DNA from: CAJXMH01 sp040220135 | GTDB taxonomy: Bacteria > Bacteroidota > Bacteroidia > Flavobacteriales_E > Vicingaceae | Length of the DNA stretch: 64,000 nucleotides | Assembly (NCBI GenBank): GCA_040220135.1 | Contig: JAVJTT010000011.1 | Location: 42,807-106,806 of the forward strand | Direction of reading: 5' to 3' | Shown: piece after piece, positions 17,985 through 27,376 of the stretch | Numbering within the stretch: position 1 is the stretch's first letter | Layout of the letters: the number at the start of each line of letters is the position of its first letter | Notes under the pieces: model-generated | Seen by the model: only the letters and a program-made list of their open reading frames with translations | Database searches by the model: none | What the model was told of the DNA's origin: nothing | Position numbers and translations under genes: made by a program

Positions 17985-20510
17985 ATGAAGTTGAAATTAG
18001 CAGCTAGTCCTATCTTTAAGGCCTTTTTTTTATATATGCTTAGCTTTTTCATTAGCATGGAAAGCATAGCCCAATTAAACTATTACGTTTACGATTCCCT
18101 AAAATTTGAACAAAATGGGAATCCAATACCCCAACCTTTTATTGGTGGTTTAAATGCTGCTCAGTTTGGACAAGTAGACATCAACCAAGATGGAAAGCTT
18201 GACTTATTAGTATTAGATAGAGCGGGTTTTAAGCTCAGTCCTTTTCTAAATCAGGGAGCAACAAACGAGGCAAAATACAAATATGCTCCTGAATTTATTC
18301 CTTATCTACCGCCTAGCAGAAATCAACTCTATACATACGACTACAACTGTGATGGCAAAATGGACATTATAGTAGGTGCTTCCATCTTAAGGGTTTACAA
18401 AAACATAAGCAATGACACAAATGGCCTGCTTTTCGAAGATGTTGGGGTGATTCAAACTAGATACAGCCCTACCTCAAGTCCTGCTACCTTAAACCCCAAT
18501 CAGCCCAACCTGATCGGATTTGGCGACATTGAAGGTGATGGTGACATGGACATTATCGCTGAATTTAGTGGTGGCAATCAAATAGAGTATCATAGAAACT
18601 TATCTCTTGAGCAAACCGGAGAATGTGGACTTATCTTTGAACGGAGAGCTAAATGTTGGGGAGATGTTGTTGAATCGAACTTAAGCGCTGATATCTTTTT
18701 AGATTCTTGTCGTTTTACCGAATATTCATATGGAGAGTTGAACGAAACAAAAGATCCTATGCATTCTCAAAATCAAAAAGGGAACAAACATGGCAGCTCT
18801 TCTATCACCGTTCTTGACTTGGGCGATAATGGGAGCCAAGACTTGCTCTTAGGAGATGATGGCAGCAACACCATTACAGCCCTATATAATGATGATAGCT
18901 CAAGTTCTCCCAGAATTAATGCTCATATTTTCAATGTAGACACCGCTTTTCCATCTTATAATCGGCCTGTTTCCATCTCTACTTTTCCTGCTGCTTTTTA
19001 CTTAGATTTTGACAATGACGGCTACAAAGATTTGTTATTTTCGAGCAATAATGTCGACCCTACTTTTCCTGGAAAAAGTAAAAATAACATTTCGTACTAC
19101 AAGAAAAACCCTACAAATGGCAAATTCGAATATCAAAACATTAGGCCATTTTTTGATCAAATGTTAGACCTTGGAAAAAGAAGCCACCCTGCTTTTGTGG
19201 ATTACAACAAAGATGGCCTTTTTGATATGGTGGTGGGCAACTTCGGGTATTTTAATGAAACCAACTTTAAAGAGAATGGCCAACTTGCACTTTTTCTTAA
19301 TACCGGTAGTCAAGGTTTACCAAAATTTGACCTGATTGATACTAACTTCTTAGATATTCCATCTTTAAATTTGAATCAAGCAAGCAATGAAACCACCAAA
19401 GGTTTAAAACCTTGTTTCGGAGATCTTGATGGAGATGGAGATGAAGACCTTTTAATTGGAACAGAAAGTGGGTGGATTCATTATTTCGAGGACACTTCAA
19501 CGACAGGTTCGGCCTCTTTTAAGCTTATTGAGAGTCGGTTTCAGAACATCAATACTTTTCAAAGTTCAGCTCCTACCCTGTTTGACGTAAACGAAGATGG
19601 CTTGCTTGACCTCATCATCGGACAATACAACGGTCGGATATCCTACAGAGAAAATTACGGTAATCAAAACCAGGCTTACTTCAATTTGCTGGTTGAATCT
19701 ATTGAATGGCAGTTTGACACTATCGTTAGGTTTAATCTAGAAGGAAACCCAAATCTTTCGAATTTCAATAAAGGTGATCAAGTTAAATCGGAATATGCAG
19801 ACAGCCTTCAAAATAGGGGCATTTATGAAATCCACGCCATCAATGATGCTCAGAATTACCTTGACCTTATTCACCCATTTACCGGAGGCAGTATAGATGA
19901 TGAGCCCAATTCAGAAGGCGTTATCAATTACTCAAATGATCATTGGGGCCGATTCTCAGGGTCCCCTTCCCCCTTTTCTTTAGCAAGCATTCCTTTTCTT
20001 TTTAAAGACTTTGAAGACAAAACCAAGATGATCGTTGGCTTTGAAAATGGATCCATCTTACTAGTAGATAGCATCACAGCATTAGAAGGCGATACATTCC
20101 GAATAATTGACTCTAATTATGTTTATCCTTATTTGGGAAGTAATGTATCTATTGCAGGCACAGACCTAAATGGCGATAGTTACATGGATTTGGCAGTGGG
20201 TAACCTAAACGGTGGTTTAACAATTCTTTATGGACTAAACAATTTAGGTATAGCTTCTAAAAGTAAGGACGTTTCAAATGTTTTTAAAGTTTTCCCTAAT
20301 CCAACTAATGGCTACGTAACCTTAAGAATTGAATCCAAAGAAAACCATGCCAATCAATTTGAGATCCGAGATCTAAAAGGTAGAATCATTAATCGCTTTT
20401 CTGCCAAAACAAGACAATACGATATGTCATCCCTACCTAGAGGAATGTACTTCGTAAGCTTGGTTTTTGAATCCGGTGAAAGGCAGACTCAAAAAATTAT
20501 CTTGCAATAA
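17985..20510 (+). CDS. Secreted FG-GAP/VCBS repeat protein with T9SS type A sorting domain
   Basis: 841 residues. A signal peptide (about 1-29, ending SIAQ) precedes a large repeat region. At least eight calcium-loop-like D-x-(N/D)-x-D-G motifs are visible (DINQDGKLD, DYNCDGKMD, DIEGDGDMD, DFDNDGYKD, DYNKDGLFD, DLDGDGDED, DVNEDGLLD, DLNGDSYMD), as in FG-GAP/VCBS beta-propellers. The last ~80 residues are a T9SS type A CTD (VFPNPTNGYVTL ... LPRGMYFVSL ... KIIL). It is therefore expected to be exported by Sec, carried over the outer membrane by T9SS and anchored or released. Ligand unknown. Convergent with mdh; they share a terminator. Confidence 0.88.
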   Translation: MKLKLAASPIFKAFFLYMLSFFISMESIAQLNYYVYDSLKFEQNGNPIPQPFIGGLNAAQFGQVDINQDGKLDLLVLDRAGFKLSPFLNQGATNEAKYKYAPEFIPYLPPSRNQLYTYDYNCDGKMDIIVGASILRVYKNISNDTNGLLFEDVGVIQTRYSPTSSPATLNPNQPNLIGFGDIEGDGDMDIIAEFSGGNQIEYHRNLSLEQTGECGLIFERRAKCWGDVVESNLSADIFLDSCRFTEYSYGELNETKDPMHSQNQKGNKHGSSSITVLDLGDNGSQDLLLGDDGSNTITALYNDDSSSSPRINAHIFNVDTAFPSYNRPVSISTFPAAFYLDFDNDGYKDLLFSSNNVDPTFPGKSKNNISYYKKNPTNGKFEYQNIRPFFDQMLDLGKRSHPAFVDYNKDGLFDMVVGNFGYFNETNFKENGQLALFLNTGSQGLPKFDLIDTNFLDIPSLNLNQASNETTKGLKPCFGDLDGDGDEDLLIGTESGWIHYFEDTSTTGSASFKLIESRFQNINTFQSSAPTLFDVNEDGLLDLIIGQYNGRISYRENYGNQNQAYFNLLVESIEWQFDTIVRFNLEGNPNLSNFNKGDQVKSEYADSLQNRGIYEIHAINDAQNYLDLIHPFTGGSIDDEPNSEGVINYSNDHWGRFSGSPSPFSLASIPFLFKDFEDKTKMIVGFENGSILLVDSITALEGDTFRIIDSNYVYPYLGSNVSIAGTDLNGDSYMDLAVGNLNGGLTILYGLNNLGIASKSKDVSNVFKVFPNPTNGYVTLRIESKENHANQFEIRDLKGRIINRFSAKTRQYDMSSLPRGMYFVSLVFESGERQTQKIILQ

Positions 20511-20535
20511 AAAAAGGGAGCCGTAGCTCCCTTTT
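20509..20535. terminator. Convergent terminator between the FG-GAP gene and mdh
   Basis: Stem GGGAGC / GCTCCC with loop CGTA, flanked by an A-run and TTTT. The longer U-tract is on the minus strand (for mdh), but it can serve both genes. Confidence 0.8.
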
Positions 20536-20556
20536 CAACTCTTTAAGTTTCTAAAC

Positions 20557-21492
20557 TTAAAACAAGTCCATATTATCTAAAACATCCATTACAGAACGAA
20601 CTGCTTTTGCAGAATCGTCAAGTAATGCTTTTTCGTCTTCGTTTAATTCTAGTTCAATGATTTTTTCAATTCCTTTTGAACCCAATACTACCGGTACTCC
20701 CAAGTAAATATTGTCCATTCCGTATTCACCATTCAATAGTGCACATACAGGGAATATTCTCTTCTGATCACGAACAATTGCTTCAACCATTTGCGCTGCT
20801 GCGGCACCTGGTGCGTACCAAGCTGAAGTTCCCATTAAGTTTACTAATTCGCCTCCGCCTTTCTTGGTTCTTTCAACAATGGCGTTCAGTTTATCTTCTG
20901 AAATTAGTTCTGTAACCGGAATACCACCAACAGTGGTGTATCTTGGAAGTGGCACCATAGTATCGCCATGGCCTCCCATCAAAACAGCTTGAATATCTTT
21001 GGGTGATAAGTTTAACTCTTCAGCCAAGAAAGAACGATACCTTGCGGTGTCTAGGATTCCAGCCATTCCAAATACTCTTGAAGAATCGATCTTAGCGGTT
21101 AAGTAAGCACAATATGTCATGACGTCCAAAGGATTGGAAACGATAATGATCTTTGAATCTGGAGAGTGCTTTATGATATTTTCAGTTACGGACTTCACAA
21201 TACCCGCATTGGTAGCGATAAGGTCATCTCGGCTCATTCCTGGCTTTCTAGGAATACCTGAAGTAATTACCACTACATCTGAACCTGCAGTTTTTTCATA
21301 ATTGTTGGTTGAGCCTATGGTTCTAGTATCGTAAAGATTAATCGGAGAGGTTTCCCAAATATCCAAGGCTTTACCCTCTGCCAATCCTTCTTTAATATCA
21401 ACTAAAACGACCTCGTTGGCCAATTCTTTGTGAGCAATAACATTTGCACAGGTTGCTCCGACATTTCCTGCTCCAACTACTGTAACTTTCAT
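20557..21492 (-). CDS. mdh: Malate dehydrogenase
   Basis: NAD-dependent malate/oxaloacetate interconversion in the TCA cycle; 311 residues, of the LDH-like MDH class. Visible parts: GAGNVG (7-12) for NAD, D32 for the ribose, the substrate-binding arginines R82 and R88 in GIPRKPGMSRDD, N120, R151, and catalytic H175 in MGGHGDTMVP. The R at position 82 rather than Gln marks malate, not lactate, specificity. It is monocistronic and convergent with the FG-GAP protein gene. Confidence 0.97.
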   Translation of the reverse strand: MKVTVVGAGNVGATCANVIAHKELANEVVLVDIKEGLAEGKALDIWETSPINLYDTRTIGSTNNYEKTAGSDVVVITSGIPRKPGMSRDDLIATNAGIVKSVTENIIKHSPDSKIIIVSNPLDVMTYCAYLTAKIDSSRVFGMAGILDTARYRSFLAEELNLSPKDIQAVLMGGHGDTMVPLPRYTTVGGIPVTELISEDKLNAIVERTKKGGGELVNLMGTSAWYAPGAAAAQMVEAIVRDQKRIFPVCALLNGEYGMDNIYLGVPVVLGSKGIEKIIELELNEDEKALLDDSAKAVRSVMDVLDNMDLF

Positions 21493-21598
21493 GAGTTTTT
21501 TATTTTATTTTAACGGTCGGCTAAGTTAACCAATGGCTTGATTCTTTGAAAAATAAAGAACGAATAAATATTTTAAAAAAGAAAAAGCAACCATTCCC

Positions 21599-21606
21599 TA
21601 AATTCG
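21599..21606 (+). promoter_or_regulatory. -7-like box of the sigma-factor operon
   Basis: TAAATTCG matches TAnnTTTG at 7 of 8 positions, 23 bp before the ATG at 21630. The upstream 30 bp are A-rich with no -33 TTTG. Confidence 0.3.
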
Positions 21607-21629
21607 CGTCATAAGATCATAAAGCCTCG

Positions 21630-22199
21630 ATGAATTTATCGGATAAAGATGTAGTTAAGAAGGTGGTTGATGCTTGTGCTCGAGGTGATCGCAAGACTCA
21701 ACAAGCGCTGTACAAAAAAATGTACAGTCCGATGATGGCGGTTTGCTACCGTTATGCAAGCAGACCTGATGACGCTAAAGATCTTTTCCAAGAAGGATTT
21801 ATCAAAGTTTTTAAGAAAATTGATCGTTTCAATTTTAAGGGTTCTTTACAAGGTTGGATTAGAAGAATTATGGTAAACAATGCCATTGATCACTATCGCA
21901 AAAACAAAAACAAGTTTGCCATGAGTGAGACCTTAGTTGAAGCGGAACAAATACCTGAAGAAACAGATGATGGCAGTTGGGTTGCTGAAATTAAAGCCAA
22001 AACCCTTTTAGACTGTGTTCAACAACTCAGTCCAAAATACCAAGCGGTTTTCAGTTTGTATGTTTTGGATGGTTTTACCCATGCAGAAATTGCGGAAGAA
22101 TTATCCATCAGCGAAGGTACTTCAAAATCCAATCTGGCAAAAGCCAAGAAGAACTTAAGAACAATGATCAAAGAAAAAATAAAGAATGAAACAGTCTAA
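21630..22199 (+). CDS. ECF-type RNA polymerase sigma factor
   Basis: 189 residues. Sigma region 2 spans about 25-90 (YRYASRPDDAKDLFQEGFIKVFKKIDRF, then LQGWIRRIMVNNAIDHYRK), which melts and reads the -10 element. Region 4, with a helix-turn-helix, spans about 130-180 (LSPKYQAVFSLYVLDGFTHAEIAEEL, then SEGTSKSNLAKAK) and reads the -35. The next gene starts inside its last 14 bp, an arrangement typical of a sigma factor with its regulator. In Bacteroidota one ECF sigma (SigP of Porphyromonas) controls T9SS genes; whether this one does is open but suggested by its partner. Region 3 is absent, as expected for ECF. Confidence 0.92.
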   Translation: MNLSDKDVVKKVVDACARGDRKTQQALYKKMYSPMMAVCYRYASRPDDAKDLFQEGFIKVFKKIDRFNFKGSLQGWIRRIMVNNAIDHYRKNKNKFAMSETLVEAEQIPEETDDGSWVAEIKAKTLLDCVQQLSPKYQAVFSLYVLDGFTHAEIAEELSISEGTSKSNLAKAKKNLRTMIKEKIKNETV

Positions 22200-23490
22200 C
22201 TTAAATCAAGAAGAGGAAGCACTTCGCAAGAAGCTGGAAGAGGTCCACTTCAGCTACCAAGCTAATGATTGGGTAGCGTTAGAAAAGCAACTTCCCAAGC
22301 AAAGCAGTGCTACCATAAGTAAGTGGCTATTAGCAGGCTTATTAATTACTGCTGCGGTTGGAGCCAGTTACTTCTTACTTCCGGAAGAAAAAGCGAATAC
22401 TGCCTTAAGGACAAAGGACTCAAATAAAAAAGAAGCAGTTGCTCTAGAACGTAAAGTTGCAGCTGAACAAAAAGAGAAAAAAACAGAAAATATAGAGGCG
22501 GTACCGGTTGAGAAAAATAAAACTACAGAAGCCGAAAAAAATAGCGCTCATCAAGCTCAAGCTCCACAAACAGAGGTTAAAGAAGAGGTAGCCGAAACTA
22601 CAGCAAAAGAGACACCCTTAGAAAATGAAAATGAGGCTGTCATACCACAAGAAAGTATTGTGGAAATCCAAACCATTCCTCAAAAAATAGATTACCAATT
22701 AGGTTTCATCTTAGAAGGCAAACTTTGTCGTAACACAACCATAAGCGCTAGGCCTAAAGACGAAAGACTACTTCAAAATGCAAAGCGTTTTGAATGGAAG
22801 CTAAATAATAAGGTAATTGAAAAAGAGTCACAGGAAATTGAATTAACGCTTGATAAAAAATCGAGCTATACCTTAGAACTTGTGGTATGGGATGATGAAA
22901 TGAAAGGCAAATTATTAAGTCTGGACACATCTTTTGAAGCCACTTGGGTAGATGAAGCCAACTTTACTTATTTAGAAAAATCTGGTCTTTTTAATGACTT
23001 TGATGTGGACTTGCAAGCCAGCACAGAAAATAATAAATTAAGCTATACTTGGATAGCAGAAGGTCAACGATTCAAAGGAAATTCAGAATACACCCACACT
23101 TTCCCATCGGAAGGAATTTATACGATTACCCTTGAAGTAAAAGACGAAAACGGCTGTAAAAGTCAAGTAAGAAAACCAGTTTCGGTTGAGAATGATTTTA
23201 CCCCATTTATCAACGGATTTACCCCTGACGGAAAAGGTCCTGTTGAGAATGAAACTTTCATTCCAAATGGGTTTGGTGACTTTGATGGAAACTTTGAGTT
23301 TATAGTTTATGACTTACAGTCGAATGTTGTTTACAGAACTACTTCCGTCCATGAACCTTGGAACGGCAAATTAAATAACAAAGGAGCTTTGCTTCCAGCA
23401 GGTAATTATGTTTGGAAAGTTAGAGTTTCAGACAATAAAGGAAACCAAAGAGCGTTTTCAGATAAAGTAACATTAAGAAGCTTCAACTAG
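22186..23490 (+). CDS. Inner-membrane protein with PKD-like and T9SS-CTD-like periplasmic domains; candidate anti-sigma/sensor
   Basis: 434 residues. A short cytoplasmic N-terminus (1-45, with DWVALEKQL, a pattern seen in sigma-linked Bacteroidota membrane proteins) precedes one TM (46-65). A Lys/Glu/Thr-rich spacer (66-165) follows, then an Ig-like domain (about 168-260) and a PKD-like domain (about 265-345, FPSEGIYTITLEVKDENGC). The final domain resembles the gliding-associated type B CTD (FIPNGFGDFDGNFEFIVYD ... WNGKLNNKG ... LPAGNYVWKVRV). It overlaps the sigma gene by 14 bp. The layout fits a membrane partner of the sigma factor, but no known anti-sigma zinc motif is present, so that role is inferred. 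Confidence 0.75.
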   Translation: MKQSNLNQEEEALRKKLEEVHFSYQANDWVALEKQLPKQSSATISKWLLAGLLITAAVGASYFLLPEEKANTALRTKDSNKKEAVALERKVAAEQKEKKTENIEAVPVEKNKTTEAEKNSAHQAQAPQTEVKEEVAETTAKETPLENENEAVIPQESIVEIQTIPQKIDYQLGFILEGKLCRNTTISARPKDERLLQNAKRFEWKLNNKVIEKESQEIELTLDKKSSYTLELVVWDDEMKGKLLSLDTSFEATWVDEANFTYLEKSGLFNDFDVDLQASTENNKLSYTWIAEGQRFKGNSEYTHTFPSEGIYTITLEVKDENGCKSQVRKPVSVENDFTPFINGFTPDGKGPVENETFIPNGFGDFDGNFEFIVYDLQSNVVYRTTSVHEPWNGKLNNKGALLPAGNYVWKVRVSDNKGNQRAFSDKVTLRSFN

Positions 23491-23524
23491 TGTAGATAAT
23501 AATTGGTTAGTTATTGATTGAAGT

Positions 23525-23555
23525 AAAAAGAGCCGCTATTTCTAGCGGCTCTTTT
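23525..23555. terminator. Convergent terminator between the sigma operon and gyrB
   Basis: Perfect 12-bp stem AAAAGAGCCGCT / AGCGGCTCTTTT with a 7-nt loop (ATTTCT-type), with A- and T-runs on each side. It lies between stops at 23490 (+) and 23591 (-). Confidence 0.92.
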
Positions 23556-23590
23556 ATTATTTAAAATTCTAGATTCAAAAGGTTTAACTT

Positions 23591-25555
23591 TTAAATATCC
23601 ACATTAGCGTATTTAGCATTCTTTTCAATAAACTCTCTACGTGGTGGCACTTCGTCTCCCATTAGCATAGAAAAAATTCGATCTGCTTCTGCCGCACTAT
23701 CGATAGTAACCTGACGTAGTGTCCTCATAGATGGATCCATCGTAGTCGTCCACAATTGTTCGGCATTCATTTCTCCAAGACCCTTGTATCGTTGTATTCC
23801 AACACTGGACTCTTTGCCTGAACCTTTCATTTCTTCAACTGCTGCATCGCGTTCCTCTTCTGACCAGCAATACTTTGCGTTACTTCCTTTTTTCACTAAG
23901 TACAATGGTGGCGTTGCAATATAAATGTTGCCCCCTTCTACCAACTCTTTCATGTGTCTAAAGAAAAAGGTCAGAATCAAAGTTTCAATGTGGCTACCAT
24001 CTACATCGGCATCACACATGATAATGACTTTGTGGTAGCGAAGCTTAGAGGTATCTAAAGCTCTTTCATCTTCTTCGGTGCCTAGTTTTACACCTAAAGC
24101 AGTATAAATATTCTTGATTTCTTCATTTTCAAATATTTTATGCTGCATGGCTTTTTCCACATTCAAGATCTTTCCACGAAGCGGCATAATGGCTTGAAAT
24201 TTTCGATCTCTGCCTTGTTTAGCCGTTCCTCCTGCAGAATCTCCCTCTACTAAGTAAATCTCGCACTTTGCAGGATCTCTTTCTGAACAGTCTGACAACT
24301 TACCTGGTAAGCCAGAGCCACTCATTACGTTTTTGCGCTGCACCATTTCTCTCGCCTTGCTAGCTGCATGTCTGGCTTGAGCGGCAATAATCACTTTTTG
24401 AACAATGATCTTAGCCTCTTTGGGGTGTTCTTCCAAATAATTGGAAAGCATCTCTCCTACCGTTTGATCCACCGCTCCAATCACATCTTTATTTCCTAGC
24501 TTGGTTTTGGTTTGGCCTTCAAACTGAGGTTCGGCAACCTTAACTGAAATAACGGCTGTTAAACCTTCTCTAAAGTCGTCTCCACTGATGTCAAACTTTA
24601 GTTTTGATAACATGCCTGACTCGTCTGCATAGCGTTTAAGCGTTCTTGTCAACCCTCTTCTAAAGCCCGATAAATGTGTGCCACCCTCATGAGTGTTGAT
24701 GTTGTTAACATAAGAGTGCAAGTTTTCTCCGTATGAGGTGTTGTAAGTCATGGCAACTTCCACCGGAATCTCATTCTTCTCACCGTCCATGTGAATCACA
24801 TCCGGTATCAGTCGCTCTCTAGAGCCATCGAGGTAATTGACAAATTCCTTGAGTCCTTCTTCTGAGAAGAATTCTTCCGAAATAGGGTTTCCATCTTCGT
24901 CTAAGTTCCTCTTGTCAATAATCTTCAGCTTAATCCCCTTATTCAAAAAGGCTAATTCTCTTAAGCGAGAGGCTAAAGTATCATAATTGTAGGTTGTTGA
25001 TTCAAAAATCGACTTGTCAGGCCAAAAAGTGACCATGGTACCGGTTTTATCGGTCTTGCCAATTTCCCTTACATCTTGTTGTGGAACTCCAATTTTGTAT
25101 TCCTGTACATAAACAATACCTTTTCTATGTACCTCAACCTTAAGATCTGAAGAAAGCGCATTCACACAGCTAACTCCAACCCCATGCAAACCTCCGGAAA
25201 CTTTGTAAGTATCTTTATCGAACTTACCACCGGCATGCAACACTGTCATTACCACCTCAAGGGCTGATTTTCCTTCCTTCTCATGAAAATCAATCGGAAT
25301 ACCTCTACCGTTATCATTTACGGTAATCGAATTATCTTCATTGATGTAAACTTCTATGTCATCACAGTAACCTGCAAGGGCTTCATCAATCGAGTTATCT
25401 ACCACTTCATAAACTAAGTGATGGAGTCCTCGAACCCCTACATCACCGATGTACATGGCAGGTCTTTTTCTTACTGCTTCTAATCCCTCAAGTACTTGAA
25501 TATTCGAAGCCGAATAATCTTTTCTTTCTTCCGGATTCTCCGATAAATCGCTCAT
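23591..25555 (-). CDS. gyrB: DNA gyrase subunit B
   Basis: ATPase subunit of gyrase, 654 residues. GHKL ATPase motifs: EVVDNSIDEALAG, NDNGRGIPID, GGLHGVGVSCVNAL. The transducer domain follows, then TOPRIM with EGDSAGGTAKQGRDR and the metal-binding DADVDGSHI. The C-terminal end is GyrB-like (MRTLRQVTID, VPPRREFIEKNAKYANVDI). ParE would have a different TOPRIM/C-terminal context, so GyrB is preferred. No origin-region genes (dnaA, recF) are next to it. A -7 consensus lies 28 bp upstream of the ATG. Confidence 0.96.
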   Translation of the reverse strand: MSDLSENPEERKDYSASNIQVLEGLEAVRKRPAMYIGDVGVRGLHHLVYEVVDNSIDEALAGYCDDIEVYINEDNSITVNDNGRGIPIDFHEKEGKSALEVVMTVLHAGGKFDKDTYKVSGGLHGVGVSCVNALSSDLKVEVHRKGIVYVQEYKIGVPQQDVREIGKTDKTGTMVTFWPDKSIFESTTYNYDTLASRLRELAFLNKGIKLKIIDKRNLDEDGNPISEEFFSEEGLKEFVNYLDGSRERLIPDVIHMDGEKNEIPVEVAMTYNTSYGENLHSYVNNINTHEGGTHLSGFRRGLTRTLKRYADESGMLSKLKFDISGDDFREGLTAVISVKVAEPQFEGQTKTKLGNKDVIGAVDQTVGEMLSNYLEEHPKEAKIIVQKVIIAAQARHAASKAREMVQRKNVMSGSGLPGKLSDCSERDPAKCEIYLVEGDSAGGTAKQGRDRKFQAIMPLRGKILNVEKAMQHKIFENEEIKNIYTALGVKLGTEEDERALDTSKLRYHKVIIMCDADVDGSHIETLILTFFFRHMKELVEGGNIYIATPPLYLVKKGSNAKYCWSEEERDAAVEEMKGSGKESSVGIQRYKGLGEMNAEQLWTTTMDPSMRTLRQVTIDSAAEADRIFSMLMGDEVPPRREFIEKNAKYANVDI

Positions 25556-25583
25556 TTTTTTTGTCTTAAAATTGGTCTGTAAA

Positions 25584-25591
25584 CAAAGATA
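25584..25591 (-). promoter_or_regulatory. -7 box of gyrB
   Basis: Minus-strand TATCTTTG, a full match to TAnnTTTG, 28 bp before the gyrB ATG at 25555. The nearest upstream TTTTG is 24 bp away, a long spacing. Confidence 0.5.
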
Positions 25592-25693
25592 ATTATTACC
25601 CTAGTGGCGGTGGGTCAAAATGTCAATAAATACAAGGGTTTTATTAACATTTAATTAACAAGAAAGCGCTTTCAATTCACCCCTTTCGCGGCC

Positions 25694-27376
25694 TTAAAAT
25701 CCATAGGTTAGGCCACCCCAAACGTTAAAACCTTGTAAAGGGTAATCTTGGTACTTCTGATAATTAATTCCGGCCAGGTTATTGAAGTTAATGAAGGCTG
25801 AAAGCTTCTTAGTATACCGATACTCAAAACCGAGATTAAGGTCCACTATTGGGTCTAAGGTCTCAACTTTAAAAGTGCGATCCGTTATTTGGTTAAATTG
25901 ATTGATCGTGATGGCACTTACACCTTGAGCATATTGCTCGCCCCAATAAAAAACACTTGCTCGTGCAATTAGCTTGTGTCTTAGATTGTATTCTCCGCTT
26001 AAGCTTACTTTTACATCAGGACGATGCCAAGCTTCTGCTTCTTGCTCAGTCTCAAACTGAAAATACTCTCCTAAAACAAACAGCTTTATCTTTTCACCCA
26101 TACGGTAAATAAACTCCCCCTTTACTTGCCATTCATCGAGGCGGTCGTAGGTTAAGTTAAAATCTTTACCTAAAATTTCATTTCCTATAGGTGATTTTAA
26201 ATAAAAATAATCGCTTGAAGTTCGAATGCGAGCTACTGAAGTATTAAATGAAAGGTCAGAGCTTAATGTGCCTCTCATACCCCCGTATATGTTATACTCC
26301 TGATTGCTGTTCTGCAGTTGAATATTTTCAGCCACAAAAGGATTTTCACGAATGATAGATTGGTAATTAAGACGCTCAATTTTTCCCTCGATTCCGGCAT
26401 AAGGTACCAGTATGTCTTCAATCACATTGTACTTTACTTCTGCCAATGGGTAAAAATGAAAATCAGTCTGATCAGCCACATTCATGTAAATGCTTAAACC
26501 TGCCTTTACCCTAAAGTTTTTTCCATGAGTGCTAATTTGTGGCTTTAAGGCAAGAATTGCACTAGATTGACTAAGCTCATAATTGTTGTAGTCAGCAAGT
26601 ACTTCTAACTCATACAACTCTCGGTTTACAAATTGGCTTAAATTGCCGCTAGCTTTAAATTGCTGTTCTGCATTACCAGAGCTATTTGTTAAATGATGAA
26701 AATGGGCATCAATGTCGTGGCGTAAGTTAAACGAATCTTGAACGGTGCTCTTTAACCTAAAGTCCGCATTTAACTGCTGATACTGCTGCTCTAATTCGGG
26801 AGTCGGCAATTCGATTTGTTGAACAGTTGGCAACTGATAAAAGCCATAATAGTTTAGGCTGTGAATGTCGTAAGCCAATTTCGTCTCTAAGGTATTGGTT
26901 TTCCAAAAGCGCTTCCCAAAAACTTCGAAATGGGCCTTGCTAAAATCACTTCCTTCGTAATCATTTAACTCAGCTTGTTTCAGGTATTTAACATGTGCCC
27001 CGGCAGCAAACTTTTTTGATCGTTTATTACTGTAGTATACCTCACCAAAAGGCAACATCACATTCCCAACCCCCAGACGAGCATAACCATTGTATAACTT
27101 TACTAAAGGCTCTCCTTTTATACGGGCGGGTTTTATCGGCTCTAATTCAAAACTAACTTTCTGAGGCTTATGAATAAAGGTGTAATCTAACTTAGTTTCT
27201 AATTTAAAAGTATCGCTAATCTCAGGTTCAAAAGTGATCTTATCGGCGTCAATTAAAATTGGTTTGTACTCTTTCACCACCCGAAAAGTATCCTGCTTTA
27301 AATTGTTTTGCGCCTTCACATTCCCCATTAATAGGAGAAATACTAAGCATACTAAGAGGTTTAGCTTACTTATCAT
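25694..27376 (-). CDS. Outer-membrane beta-barrel protein (TonB-receptor-like)
   Basis: About 560 residues with a signal peptide ending NVKAQ. The N-terminal mature part (VVKEYKPILIDADKITF) is a conserved Bacteroidota opening. The remainder is rich in alternating aromatic/polar strands ending in an aromatic residue (for example VNAFINFNNLAG-like and the final GLTYGF), typical of an outer-membrane barrel. No TonB box or plug domain is evident, so substrate-specific import is not claimed. Start ATG at 27376 overlaps the end of the TPR gene by 11 bp, coupling the two. A TTG one codon upstream is rejected. I infer a two-protein envelope unit. Confidence 0.75.
   Translation of the reverse strand: MISKLNLLVCLVFLLLMGNVKAQNNLKQDTFRVVKEYKPILIDADKITFEPEISDTFKLETKLDYTFIHKPQKVSFELEPIKPARIKGEPLVKLYNGYARLGVGNVMLPFGEVYYSNKRSKKFAAGAHVKYLKQAELNDYEGSDFSKAHFEVFGKRFWKTNTLETKLAYDIHSLNYYGFYQLPTVQQIELPTPELEQQYQQLNADFRLKSTVQDSFNLRHDIDAHFHHLTNSSGNAEQQFKASGNLSQFVNRELYELEVLADYNNYELSQSSAILALKPQISTHGKNFRVKAGLSIYMNVADQTDFHFYPLAEVKYNVIEDILVPYAGIEGKIERLNYQSIIRENPFVAENIQLQNSNQEYNIYGGMRGTLSSDLSFNTSVARIRTSSDYFYLKSPIGNEILGKDFNLTYDRLDEWQVKGEFIYRMGEKIKLFVLGEYFQFETEQEAEAWHRPDVKVSLSGEYNLRHKLIARASVFYWGEQYAQGVSAITINQFNQITDRTFKVETLDPIVDLNLGFEYRYTKKLSAFINFNNLAGINYQKYQDYPLQGFNVWGGLTYGF

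Noticed and set aside
23591..25555. ParE instead of GyrB
   Set aside because: Motif order and C-terminal sequence fit GyrB, and no parC lies next to it.
25694..27376. Full TonB-dependent receptor
   Set aside because: No plug domain or TonB box is seen and it is short for that class; only a barrel is supported.
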